This document shows, piece after piece, positions 18,457-27,267 of a DNA stretch of 64,000 nt. Source of the DNA: JANYCO01 sp035535995 (GTDB lineage Bacteria; Bacteroidota; Bacteroidia; Cytophagales; Cytophagaceae); the NCBI GenBank assembly GCA_035535995.1, contig DATLOZ010000027.1, forward strand, positions 62,001 to 126,000, read 5' to 3'. The translations under genes and the position numbers were made by a program. Under the pieces are notes generated by a model that searched no databases, was not told where the DNA came from, and was given only the letters and a program-made list of their open reading frames with translations. The stretch's first letter is position 1; each line of letters starts with the position of its first letter.

Positions 18457-18530
18457 CGGGGTGTAGCGTAGCCCGGTATCGCGCCACATTTGGGATGTGG
18501 AGGTCGTAGGTTCGAATCCTGCCACCCCGA
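18457..18530 (+). tRNA. tRNA-Pro(TGG), integration target
   Basis: Acceptor CGGGGTG pairs with CACCCCG, the discriminator is A, and the anticodon stem CCACA/TGTGG encloses TTTGGGA (anticodon TGG). Its 3' end overlaps the left attachment core of the integrative element. Confidence 0.95.
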
Positions 18531-18532
18531 CG
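18517..18532 (+). repeat. Left attachment core (att) in tRNA-Pro
   Basis: TCCTGCCACCCCGACG, the TΨC/acceptor end of tRNA-Pro, is repeated without a mismatch at 54476-54491 in the same orientation. The neighbouring integrase makes it the crossover site. Confidence 0.9.
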
Positions 18533-18554
18533 AAGAGTGTAACAACTCGATTCA

Positions 18555-18590
18555 AAACCCTCTAAATCGTATGATTCAGAGGGTTTTTGC
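18555..18590 (+). terminator. Terminator after tRNA-Pro
   Basis: AAACCCTCT and AGAGGGTTT arms with a T run, just inside the element. It replaces the native tRNA terminator that is now beyond the right attachment core. Confidence 0.8.
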
Positions 18591-18631
18591 TTTTTATGCC
18601 CTCCATATTTTTTAAATATTTTCAGTCTTAT

Positions 18632-18764
18632 GGTGAACATTCTGGTGAACATTTATATACTTGCAAACTGTTCACCTATTTCAATGTAAATAACTGGTTG
18701 TCTGTAATTTATATTGAATTATTTTGATTGTTTTTGGTTGTTCGAATTCAGTAAAAGGTGAACA
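18632..18764. promoter_or_regulatory. Cluster of GGTGAACA motifs, likely integrase arm sites
   Basis: GGTGAACA occurs at 18632, 18644 and 18757 and inverted (TGTTCACC) at 18669-18676. A fifth copy is at 54411-54418 near the right end. Short repeats at both element ends close to the integrase gene are typical arm-type sites. Confidence 0.55.
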
Positions 18765-18791
18765 ATTTTTAACTAAAACAAACAAATAAAA

Positions 18792-20060
18792 ATGGAAACT
18801 AGAAACACCTATGGCGTAATCTTCATTCTCAGAAGATCAAGAATTAATAATGGCTTAGTACCGATCTATTGCAGGATCACTGTGAATTCCGAACGCGCAG
18901 AATTTTCTATCAAGAGAAATATTGAAGAGCGGCTTTGGGATAATGGCAAAATGAAAGGCAATGGTGAAGAAGCCAAGAAATTCAATATGTACCTCAAAGA
19001 GATCGAGGGAAAAATATTTGAGCACTACAGAGACTTGTTAGTGCTTAATGAACCTATTACTGCCGAAGAATTAAAAAACAGGTATTTTGGAATCACTCAG
19101 GAGAAGGAAGAAGATAAAGGAGTTTCCCTTCTTGAGTTAATGGAATACCACAACAGCGAATTAAAGGATACCCTCGAGTGGGGAACGATGAAAAACTATA
19201 TCACCACACAAAAGTACGTCCAGCTGTTCCTGACAGAGAAACTCAAAGTCAATGACATCTTTCTTACCGAACTTAAACACCGATTTATTTACGACTTTGA
19301 AATGTTTGTGAAAGCATACCAGCCTTTGGACCATCATAAACCCTGCGGACAAAATACGGTGATGAAACATATCGAGCGTTTGCGAAAAATGATCAACGTA
19401 GCCATCCGGAATGAGTGGTTAGAAAAAGATCCTTTCATCAAGTTCAAACCAACCTTTACAAAGTCTACAAGAGAATATTTAGCATTAGAGGAGCTGACTG
19501 CCATTGAAGAAAAAGAATTCAGTATTGAGCGATTAAAACACGTAAAAGACCTTTTCATATTCAGTTGTTATACTGGCTTAGCATACATAGATATGATGAA
19601 GCTTACTCCGGAAAATATCACTCAAAGTCTAAGCGGTAAATCATGGCTGAATACCAGCAGGCAGAAAACAGACAATCCGGTGCGGATACCATTAATGCCG
19701 AAAGCACTGGAGATAATTGAGAGCTATAAGTCACATCCGAAAGCCGTGGCCGACGGAACATTGTTTCCAAATATTTCCAATCAAAAGCTGAATAGTTACC
19801 TGAAAGAGATCGCGGACGTATGTGGCATCAAAAAGAATCTGACTTTTCACCTGGCACGTCACACATTTGCTACAACCGTTACACTTACCAATGGCATGCC
19901 AATAGAGACCGTGAGTAAGCTGCTTGGTCATAGCAGCATCCGGACTACTCAGATTTATGCCAAGGTAGTAGAGAAAAAAGTGGAGGAGGATATGGATGCG
20001 TTGATATCGAAATTGGATAAGAAATCGAATACAAACAAAGAGTACAAAACAGGAAGTTAA
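18792..20060 (+). CDS. int: Tyrosine recombinase (integrase)
   Basis: 422 residues with an N-terminal arm-binding domain, a SAM-like core-binding domain (about 105-200), and a C-terminal catalytic domain. HLARHTF contains the His and Arg of the second catalytic box, LLGHSSIRTTQIYAKV gives the third His and the nucleophilic Tyr near 391. The position of the first catalytic Arg reads TGLAYIDM, with Ala where many relatives have Arg; the same position is also non-Arg in the CTnDOT integrase. It starts 260 bp from the attachment core and ends in a terminator overlapping its stop codon. Confidence 0.93.
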   Translation: METRNTYGVIFILRRSRINNGLVPIYCRITVNSERAEFSIKRNIEERLWDNGKMKGNGEEAKKFNMYLKEIEGKIFEHYRDLLVLNEPITAEELKNRYFGITQEKEEDKGVSLLELMEYHNSELKDTLEWGTMKNYITTQKYVQLFLTEKLKVNDIFLTELKHRFIYDFEMFVKAYQPLDHHKPCGQNTVMKHIERLRKMINVAIRNEWLEKDPFIKFKPTFTKSTREYLALEELTAIEEKEFSIERLKHVKDLFIFSCYTGLAYIDMMKLTPENITQSLSGKSWLNTSRQKTDNPVRIPLMPKALEIIESYKSHPKAVADGTLFPNISNQKLNSYLKEIADVCGIKKNLTFHLARHTFATTVTLTNGMPIETVSKLLGHSSIRTTQIYAKVVEKKVEEDMDALISKLDKKSNTNKEYKTGS

Positions 20061-20074
20061 ACTTCCTGTTTTAC
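20046..20074 (+). terminator. Terminator at the integrase stop
   Basis: AAAACAGGAAGT-TAA-ACTTCCTGTTTT; the loop is the stop codon itself. It separates int from the next gene. The 250 bp that follow hold no gene that I can see. Confidence 0.85.
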
Positions 20075-20324
20075 TTTAACGACTATTTTTTGACTTAAAG
20101 AAAAGTTTAGTACTTAATAAATACTTTAAATAAATATTTCTTCCAGTTTTTACTTCTTTCATAAAATTAGCCAAGTCCCGCTATTGACATTCGTTATATT
20201 TTTTTTCTGTTTTGTACCACTCAAAACAAATTCTTACAGCTATTATTTAAATGTTTAATTGTTCATTAGCTAGATACCAAATAGGAAGGGAAACTATTAA
20301 CCGTATAAATGCTTTTTTAAAATC

Positions 20325-21353
20325 TTGAAATACGATCTCCAACCACTCGATGAACTGATCGGTAATGATGGAGATTGTGATGAAGAAGTACAGAATATAA
20401 TTGATCAGATCAAAGAGACAGCCTATCGCCTTTCCTCTAAGGAAGAGATAAGGTTATATATTCGTCATCATCAAACAGCATTACTGAAAAAGAAATGTAA
20501 TGAAGCTGTATGCAGTAATTGCGATAGCATATTATTTTTCCTGGAAAGTTATTTTTCTGATTTTGTAGACGCCGACATGGAAGTCTCACAGAGCGGAAGA
20601 AATGAAATATTCGAACAGTGCCTGGAACTACGAATAGTTGTAGCCCCATTACTTTTTGGTAGTTTAAATCTGGAGTTAACAGATATTCTGTTAGTAGTAC
20701 TCACACCTGAAAGTAGAAATCATCTAACTATTCACGATACAAAATATATTTCTACATTCTGGGAAAGCTGGGCTAATTATTTTTCATATTTCAAAAAATC
20801 CTTTCAGGAGCAAGAAGTAATTGACTATCTCATTGCACACAATTTTAATTCGCATCCTTTTTTCAATTACCTGATCAATAAAATAACTGGTGAGCTTAGC
20901 CAGTTTGATGAGAATGAAGCACAGATACAATTATTAGAAGATAAATTGTTACATTATAAAAAGATTCCGGAAAGTTCTATTCAACCTTTTGCACCGAAAA
21001 TTTCAACTGCTAATAAGCTTTTAGTATCCTGGCTAAAAGAAGAAATAAAAAAGTGCAGGAAACGCTTGAAGACACACAATCCAAGTCAGTTATCTATTCT
21101 ACCGAAAAGTAAAATAGAAACCAGCCTTTCTGTAGCCCAACTGGCATATCTTACGCGCGTGATGTATGATAATGGAATCCTTACCAATAATTCTCAATCG
21201 GAAATTTTACAGGTCATAGCTAAAATGATGAAGTGTAAAAAGACAGATCAAATCTCTTTGGGCAGTCTATCAAATAAGTATTACGATGTCGAAGATAATA
21301 CCAAAGTGACGGTGAGAGAATTGCTTAAGGAAGTGTTGAAGAAATTGCAATAG
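20325..21353 (+). CDS. RteC-like regulator
   Basis: The 342-residue protein starts with TTG and is mostly helical. The C-terminal third (SLSVAQLAYLTRVMYDNGIL and ISLGSLSNKYYDVED) resembles the RteC family, which controls excision genes of Bacteroides conjugative transposons. RteC acts as a DNA-binding activator of the excision operon in CTnDOT; here it directly precedes the excisionase-like gene, a matching context. Relationship to RteC is by pattern, not by alignment. Confidence 0.6.
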   Translation: MKYDLQPLDELIGNDGDCDEEVQNIIDQIKETAYRLSSKEEIRLYIRHHQTALLKKKCNEAVCSNCDSILFFLESYFSDFVDADMEVSQSGRNEIFEQCLELRIVVAPLLFGSLNLELTDILLVVLTPESRNHLTIHDTKYISTFWESWANYFSYFKKSFQEQEVIDYLIAHNFNSHPFFNYLINKITGELSQFDENEAQIQLLEDKLLHYKKIPESSIQPFAPKISTANKLLVSWLKEEIKKCRKRLKTHNPSQLSILPKSKIETSLSVAQLAYLTRVMYDNGILTNNSQSEILQVIAKMMKCKKTDQISLGSLSNKYYDVEDNTKVTVRELLKEVLKKLQ

Positions 21354-21354
21354 G

Positions 21355-21390
21355 GTGGGAAAGGGTGTTACCACCCTTTCCCCACTGTTT
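21355..21390 (+). terminator. Terminator after the RteC-like gene
   Basis: GTGGGAAAGGGTG-TTAC-CACCCTTTCCCCAC, a nearly perfect 13-bp hairpin. Confidence 0.8.
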
Positions 21391-21442
21391 TCTTTATCAC
21401 GTTTTGATTCACTTTGAACCATAGTTTTTAACCTCAAAAAAT

Positions 21443-21712
21443 ATGGCAGTAGAAATCATTACAAAAGAAGATCTCAAAAATTTTAAGAACGAACTTGTCC
21501 AGGAATTAAAAGAACTTTTCTCTACAACTCCCGATCCGCAAAAGCAATGGATTAAATCTTCCGAAGTACGTAAGCTACTTGGAATCTCACCAGGCACACT
21601 CCAACACCTCAGAGTAGTCGGCACATTACCTTATACTAAGATTGGTGGTACGATGTACTACAAATATGAAGACGTAATGCAAATGCTGGAGAAGAATAAA
21701 AAACGTAAATGA
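21443..21712 (+). CDS. Excisionase-like helix-turn-helix protein
   Basis: 89 residues with a MerR/HTH_17-like domain: WIKSSEVRKLLGISPGTLQH, then GTLPYTKIGGTMYYKYEDV. Small proteins of this type act as excision factors or module regulators on integrative elements. The N-terminal half is a short coiled coil. Its stop overlaps the next start by 4 bp (ATGA), so both are translated together. Confidence 0.75.
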   Translation: MAVEIITKEDLKNFKNELVQELKELFSTTPDPQKQWIKSSEVRKLLGISPGTLQHLRVVGTLPYTKIGGTMYYKYEDVMQMLEKNKKRK

Positions 21713-22365
21713 ATTATATCCGGCATTTGAATAAAGTAATGGAATTGTTTTACGAAGACGACCGGTTGCTGACCACGCATATTACTTTGTATCTGGCATT
21801 GTTCCAGGTGTGGAATGAGAACCGATTCTTAAATCCTATTTCGATCAGCAGAATGGAAATTATGAAGGCCGCAAAGATCAGCTCGCTCTCTACCTATACA
21901 AAATGTCTCCGACAGTTACACGAATGGAAATACATTGAGTATATACCTTCGTTCAATCCGTTACATGGAAGTAAAGTAAACCTGTACAATTTCTGTACAG
22001 GTGATCAGACAGCAAGCCGTACATCTACTGTACAGGTTGATGTACAGCCTCCTTATATAAACAATATAAACAGAAACAAAGAGGGGGAAACAGACATACC
22101 CATATTGGAAGAAGTTTTAATTTTTTTCAAAGAAAAAGAATACCCGGAAGCGGAGGCTGAAAAATTTTACAACTACTATCAATCCAATGGCTGGAAGGTA
22201 GGCGGCAAGGCGCCGATGAAAGACTGGCGCGCCGCAACTCTTAACTGGATGTCAAACACAGCCAAATTCAATTCTCATGAAAGCACTAAGCAAACTGGTA
22301 CCAACCAACCTAAAGCAGGAAACCTCCACACCGGCAACGACAAAGACTACTCAGAACCACTCTGA
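21709..22365 (+). CDS. Replication organiser with N-terminal winged helix (lambda O-like)
   Basis: The 218-residue protein has a helical DNA-binding domain in residues 1-95 (SRMEIMKAAKISSLSTYTKC, then a wing), and a low-complexity linker at about 95-125. The C-terminal segment has AEKFYNYYQSNGWKVGG and MKDWRAATLNWMSN, the pattern seen at the end of many phage replication organisers. The DNA for the linker carries repeated TGTACA motifs (21983-22046), just as lambda O encodes its origin iterons in its linker. The next gene is a DnaC-like loader. Together they look like an origin-binding/helicase-loading pair. Confidence 0.65.
   Translation: MNYIRHLNKVMELFYEDDRLLTTHITLYLALFQVWNENRFLNPISISRMEIMKAAKISSLSTYTKCLRQLHEWKYIEYIPSFNPLHGSKVNLYNFCTGDQTASRTSTVQVDVQPPYINNINRNKEGETDIPILEEVLIFFKEKEYPEAEAEKFYNYYQSNGWKVGGKAPMKDWRAATLNWMSNTAKFNSHESTKQTGTNQPKAGNLHTGNDKDYSEPL
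21983..22046. repeat. TGTACA iteron cluster inside the replication organiser gene
   Basis: TGTACA at 21983, 21994, 22029 and 22041, plus CGTACA at 22018; two copies extend to CTGTACAGGT. Spacings of 11-12 bp (about one helical turn) suggest cooperative binding. Likely origin of replication of the element, by analogy with lambda ori. Confidence 0.5.
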
Positions 22366-23008
22366 TGTCCAAGAGAAGTTAAAGCCGAAGAAATATGATT
22401 TCGAAGAATGTATATCTTTTCTGAATAAGAAAGGCAAAGAGCAATTCGGAGATCACTTCCGGATCGATCCGGCCGACTACGAAATTATTTTCAAGCTACT
22501 AACCTTTGCAATCAAAGACACTGCGAATGCTGCTAAGTTCAATATCAATCTTAATAAAGGTATTCTGCTTTCCGGGCCGGTAGGCTGCGGGAAAACGTCA
22601 CTTATGTCATTACTAAATGGCTTTATCAATCAATCTAACCGGCATATTATGAAAACATGTCGTGATATCAGTTTCGAGTTCATCCAGGAAGGTTATGAAG
22701 TAATTCACCGGTATAGCAAAAATTCTATTAACCGAAAAGGAGAGAACAGCTGGCCACGAACTTACTGTTTCGATGACTTGGGTACAGAAAATAATTTGAA
22801 GTACTACGGTAATGAATGCAATGTAATGGCGGAAATTCTGTTAAGCCGGTACGATCTGTTTGTTCAGAAAAAAATGCTTACTCACATAACCACTAATCTT
22901 TCGGCATCGGAGATTGAAAGTATGTATGGCAGTCGGGTACGGAGTAGGATGAGGGAGATGTTTAATTTGGTTGCGTTTGACAGGAGTACAAATGATAAAC
23001 GTATATAA
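22277..23008 (+). CDS. DnaC-like AAA ATPase (helicase loader)
   Basis: 243 residues. A Walker A motif GPVGCGKTS is near residue 99, a Walker B-like FDDLG (YCFDDLGTENN) near 163, and a sensor-type ITTNLSASEI near 212. These are features of DnaC/IstB-type loaders. The start overlaps the previous gene by about 90 bp in a different frame; the next in-frame start would remove only non-conserved residues, so the first 40 residues may not be translated. Function: loading the host replicative helicase at the element origin. Confidence 0.75.
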   Translation: MKALSKLVPTNLKQETSTPATTKTTQNHSDVQEKLKPKKYDFEECISFLNKKGKEQFGDHFRIDPADYEIIFKLLTFAIKDTANAAKFNINLNKGILLSGPVGCGKTSLMSLLNGFINQSNRHIMKTCRDISFEFIQEGYEVIHRYSKNSINRKGENSWPRTYCFDDLGTENNLKYYGNECNVMAEILLSRYDLFVQKKMLTHITTNLSASEIESMYGSRVRSRMREMFNLVAFDRSTNDKRI

Positions 23009-23025
23009 TCTAAATGTATTGATAA

Positions 23026-23045
23026 AATACGCTCAATAGCGTATT
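23026..23045. repeat. AATACGCT palindrome copy 1 (left of defence cassette)
   Basis: AATACGCT-CAAT-AGCGTATT, perfect 8-bp arms. A close relative is at 38342-38361, and a weaker one at 38761-38782. The first two bracket the DISARM-like and nuclease genes. Confidence 0.75.
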
Positions 23046-23229
23046 GTTTATGATGTGCTTTCTTTAGATATAGCAAATCTGATAATCAGTATGAACTCTT
23101 TCAGAAGATAAATATTACTTTTAAGTAAATATTTGACACTTAAATTATTGATTTGTAATTACTTAAATAAGTAATGATTAAAATTTATATATTTAAGAGT
23201 TTTACTTTTCACCATTAAACTCTAATAAA

Positions 23230-24741
23230 TTGCTGGATTATAAAAAGTCTGATTTAATTATAAACAATAATTCTGCTCTTACATCAGTAAGGCATGATAA
23301 CTTAATTAAGAATAAAATTAGTAGGATAAGAAACGGTAGCAAACCCAGACTATTAGATTTGTTTTCAGGATGTGGAGGATTGTCTCTTGGTTTTCATAAA
23401 GCAGATTATGAAATTATTGCTGCGGTAGAACTTGATCCTAAAGCTGCAAACTCTCATGCTTTAAATTTTCACTCTGATCCCTCTCTTTTTGATATTCATG
23501 CTAAATCCAGGGATATAATGGAAACAGATCCTGGTGAACTTTTTAAAGAATTAAAATTGAAGGGATCTGTAGATGAACATATTGATGTTATTGTAGGTGG
23601 TCCACCATGTCAGGCGTTTACAAGAGTTGGTAGAGCAAAATTGAGAGAAATTAAAAATGATTCAAATGCATTTTTAAACGATTCAAGAAGCCAATTATAT
23701 AAAAGATATCTCGAGTATGTTAAGCAATTAAAACCATTAGCTCTATTGATGGAAAACGTCCCTGATATTCTTAATTATGGAGGAATTAATATTGCAGATT
23801 CAGTATGTAATGATTTAACCGCACAAGGTTATAAATGTCGTTATACGTTGTTGAATACTGTATTTTATGGTATTCCTCAAATGCGGGAAAGAATGTTTTT
23901 AATAGCTGTTCATGAAAGTTTAAATTGTGATATTGTTTTTCCCTCGCCTTCACATTATATAGAACTTCCTAATGGATATCATGGCTCACGTAGTGTAGCT
24001 CTCAAACACATTAACGCAGAAGCTAATCCCTACTATTGTCCATCACCAATAGCAAGTAAAAATCTCTTACCAGCACTAACAGTTGAACAAGCTTTATCAG
24101 ATCTTCCAATTATTACAGAGCATTTAAATAGTGATTCAAAGAAAAGTATACCTAATCTCACGAAAGAAAAAAATTATAGTTCAGAGAAATATGAAAATGA
24201 TTTTCAGAGATTAATGCGATCATGGTTTAACTGTTCTGAAAATACAAAGGTTACAGCAAATGCGATAAGATATCTTCCTAGAGATTATCCTATTTTTCGT
24301 AAAATGAAGCCAGGAGATCAATATCCCGAAGCCTTGCAAGTTGCAAAATCTATTTTTGAAAATAGAATTAATAAGGAAAGAAAGAAGAGTGGCAAGCATC
24401 TTACAGAGACCTCTAAAAAGTATCAGGAAATATTAGAGAAAACCGTGCCTCCTTATGATGAAAATAAATTTCCAAATAAGTGGAGAAAGATGGAAGCCAA
24501 TATGCCAGCTAGGACATTGATGGCACATTTAGGTAAAGATAGCTATTCACATATTCATTATGACAGCGAACAAGCTAGAACTATTTCTGTAAGAGAGGCG
24601 GCGAGATTGCAAACTTTCCCTGATGAGTTTAAATTTTCTGGCTCAATGAATGCAGCATTTAGACAAATAGGAAATGCAGTTCCTCCTTTAATGGCAGCCA
24701 AGCTAGCAACTTCAATAAAAAAAATTTTGTTAAAAATATAA
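23230..24741 (+). CDS. drmMII: DISARM-type 5-cytosine DNA methyltransferase
   Basis: 503 residues with all C5-methyltransferase motifs in order: LDLFSGCGGLSLGF (motif I), GGPPCQAF with the catalytic Cys near 126 (IV), MENVPD (VI), a variable target-recognition region at about 270-420, and FRQIGNAVPP (X). Start TTG at 23230; the first ATG is too far in. In class 2 DISARM such an enzyme marks self DNA so that the drmA/drmB machinery attacks unmodified phage DNA. It begins a five-gene same-strand operon with gaps of 12, 0, 1 and 3 bp. Confidence 0.9.
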   Translation: MLDYKKSDLIINNNSALTSVRHDNLIKNKISRIRNGSKPRLLDLFSGCGGLSLGFHKADYEIIAAVELDPKAANSHALNFHSDPSLFDIHAKSRDIMETDPGELFKELKLKGSVDEHIDVIVGGPPCQAFTRVGRAKLREIKNDSNAFLNDSRSQLYKRYLEYVKQLKPLALLMENVPDILNYGGINIADSVCNDLTAQGYKCRYTLLNTVFYGIPQMRERMFLIAVHESLNCDIVFPSPSHYIELPNGYHGSRSVALKHINAEANPYYCPSPIASKNLLPALTVEQALSDLPIITEHLNSDSKKSIPNLTKEKNYSSEKYENDFQRLMRSWFNCSENTKVTANAIRYLPRDYPIFRKMKPGDQYPEALQVAKSIFENRINKERKKSGKHLTETSKKYQEILEKTVPPYDENKFPNKWRKMEANMPARTLMAHLGKDSYSHIHYDSEQARTISVREAARLQTFPDEFKFSGSMNAAFRQIGNAVPPLMAAKLATSIKKILLKI

Positions 24742-24753
24742 ATTGACTTTGAC

Positions 24754-27267
24754 GTGAATGAGGAATTAATTCAGAAACTACAATATTCTTATGTAGGGCA
24801 TGATGGTGCGTATTCGCTATCATCGCCGTTGAAAGATTCCCTTCGACTTATTTCAGATTTTTTTACATCCAGTAAAACCAATAAACTATGTTTGGTATTC
24901 CCCTCAAAAGAATATACCGCGCAATGGCTTTCAATGCCTATTACATTTCTTCAAATAGAACATGATTATAATCAATATAAAGATGAAATTTTTGAATCTT
25001 ATAAATCGTTTCAAGCAGGAGAAAAATTACTTTTAAATAATGATGCAGTAGTGCAGTGGGTAGGTTTAAAAAGTACTGATGAAAACGAAGATAGCGCTGT
25101 GTTTAGAACAAAATCAACTGCTAATTCTTCAAGTTTAGAAATAGCAATTCCATTTAAGAAAATTACCAAATTACAACGTACTGATAAGAAAATTCTTTCG
25201 TCTCAGAAGAAGGTAATGTCTGTATTACCTGAAAAAAATATTACTACATTAGAGTATTTATTAGGGATAAAAACATATGGTAATAAAGAATTTATTAAGA
25301 ATAAAATTTGTCTTGTTTCCAAGTATAAATTTTTCAATAATTCAATTGATAATGTTTGTGTAAATCATGTAACATTGCCTGAATATATCCAGGCCAGTAA
25401 GATTAATGAGGACGGAATAGCTAATAATGGTCCACTTTTATTAACGAACAATCTTACTAATCTTGCTTTATATTTAACACATAACTCAGTTTCCAAGATT
25501 ATAATCGACGGATTAAATTCTATTCATGAAAGAGGGACTGACTTCTCAGATATTGATAAGAAAAATACTCCAACAATTCTGATTACGGATTTGTCCGAGA
25601 TTGAAAATTTTGAATATATTAAAAATTATGGTTTTGAATTTTTCAACTTCACAAAAGAAAACTTAGATCCTGAACAGCAGTTTGACAACTCACCTTTCCA
25701 CACTTTTAATAAAAAACTGAAAAAATATTTTGATTTTAATTTGGTGAGAGAAATTTGTCAGGACATTGAACTTGAAGCCGTAACTCAAAAAATTCATTTT
25801 ATAGAAAAGGATGATTCTAATAATGATCTTAATATTATGAAAATTCATCTGATTCAGATCACAAATACTATTTCAAGAATTTGCCATGTCCCGACTGATG
25901 ATAGTATTAGTTCTCTGCGTCAGAAATTAAACACTATTGATAATCTATTTCAAAAGAACAAAATATGGTTAGGTGATTCACAAAAATCAATTGAGGAATC
26001 TATCTCACTTCTGAATTTAATAATAGAGAAGTTTGCTATTCAACCTTCTGATAAATGTATTAGATTGAGAACTTTAATGAGTAAATGTAATTATGATTAT
26101 ATTATTTGCCCTACAGAAGATGAAGCACTGACACTAAAAAATTCTTTAGTACATAATAATGGGACAAAAATTATATCTGTGGCTGATGTAAACGATAACT
26201 TGCTAACTAATGAACCAGTGAAAGCAATAATTACTGGTTGGGCCAAATCAAATAATATCAATCGCATACTTTCTTCCTTCTTGTTTTCCGAACTTACATT
26301 ATTGTTTTACCAGTTTGAAAATAAATATTATAACTCACTACAACGAAGGAATAGGAAATTTATCGATAATGTAAAATCCACTGTTAATATCAAAGGAATA
26401 GCTTTTACGGATGATTTGGTTAGATCAAAGGAATTTAAGGATTTGTATTCTACAGAAGAAACTTATGAAAAAACATCTGAAGATATATTTAATATCTTAG
26501 ACTTTGAGATAAGGCTTGATGATGCCCAATATTCAAAATATATAGTGAAGGAGAATTTAAGTGATAGCACAAAAGCAAAGCGGATAGATTTTGAAGATAA
26601 TTCATTTATATACTCTGGTGAATCACACAAATTTTTAGTGATAAATGATTTGATAGAAAAAAAGCGTGAGAAAACAACCATACACAGAAAAAAGCAGGAG
26701 ACTCTTAAACTAGGTGATATTATTGCATTCATAAATACTGACAGGGATATTTTGGCTGAGTTAGTCGAGAGGAATACTCCGAAACAAGATTTAGAAGCCG
26801 TAAAACAATGGACAAATTTATGGAAGAATTTACTTAAAGAGTACTATGCATCAATTGGAAGTGATTTTAAAAAGCTCGTTGAAGATTTAAGATCAAATTA
26901 TTGTAAAAAGCATGAATTAACAATCAAAACTTGGTTACAAGATGAAAATCGGATTGGCCCTGATGATAATGCAGATCTAATTAGTATCGCATTATTAACA
27001 AATTCAGATTTGCTCAATAAGAATATTAACATAGTAAGAGATGCAATTAGTAAAATGACCGGGTGGCGTATGAAAGCATCTGACTTTATTACTGATAAAA
27101 TAAAAAAACAAATTTATGAACTTGCAGATAACTCAATAATTGGCAAGAAGATATTAATTGACGGACTTGGAAGAGTATCTGTTTTAAAAGTTATTGAGAT
27201 TTCAGATGTGTGGGAGAATATTGACGTTCGTTATGTTAACCGATTATTACAAAAAGAAATTATTTAA
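24754..27267 (+). CDS. drmE: DrmE-like protein
   Basis: The 837-residue protein starts with GTG, 12 bp after the methyltransferase. No Walker box, nuclease motif or membrane helix is evident. It is Lys/Asn/Ile-rich and looks all-globular, with a conserved-looking C-terminal end (GRVSVLKVIEISDVWENIDVR). Position and size match DrmE, the protein of unknown function in class 2 DISARM. Identification rests mostly on context and length. Confidence 0.6.
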   Translation: MNEELIQKLQYSYVGHDGAYSLSSPLKDSLRLISDFFTSSKTNKLCLVFPSKEYTAQWLSMPITFLQIEHDYNQYKDEIFESYKSFQAGEKLLLNNDAVVQWVGLKSTDENEDSAVFRTKSTANSSSLEIAIPFKKITKLQRTDKKILSSQKKVMSVLPEKNITTLEYLLGIKTYGNKEFIKNKICLVSKYKFFNNSIDNVCVNHVTLPEYIQASKINEDGIANNGPLLLTNNLTNLALYLTHNSVSKIIIDGLNSIHERGTDFSDIDKKNTPTILITDLSEIENFEYIKNYGFEFFNFTKENLDPEQQFDNSPFHTFNKKLKKYFDFNLVREICQDIELEAVTQKIHFIEKDDSNNDLNIMKIHLIQITNTISRICHVPTDDSISSLRQKLNTIDNLFQKNKIWLGDSQKSIEESISLLNLIIEKFAIQPSDKCIRLRTLMSKCNYDYIICPTEDEALTLKNSLVHNNGTKIISVADVNDNLLTNEPVKAIITGWAKSNNINRILSSFLFSELTLLFYQFENKYYNSLQRRNRKFIDNVKSTVNIKGIAFTDDLVRSKEFKDLYSTEETYEKTSEDIFNILDFEIRLDDAQYSKYIVKENLSDSTKAKRIDFEDNSFIYSGESHKFLVINDLIEKKREKTTIHRKKQETLKLGDIIAFINTDRDILAELVERNTPKQDLEAVKQWTNLWKNLLKEYYASIGSDFKKLVEDLRSNYCKKHELTIKTWLQDENRIGPDDNADLISIALLTNSDLLNKNINIVRDAISKMTGWRMKASDFITDKIKKQIYELADNSIIGKKILIDGLGRVSVLKVIEISDVWENIDVRYVNRLLQKEII

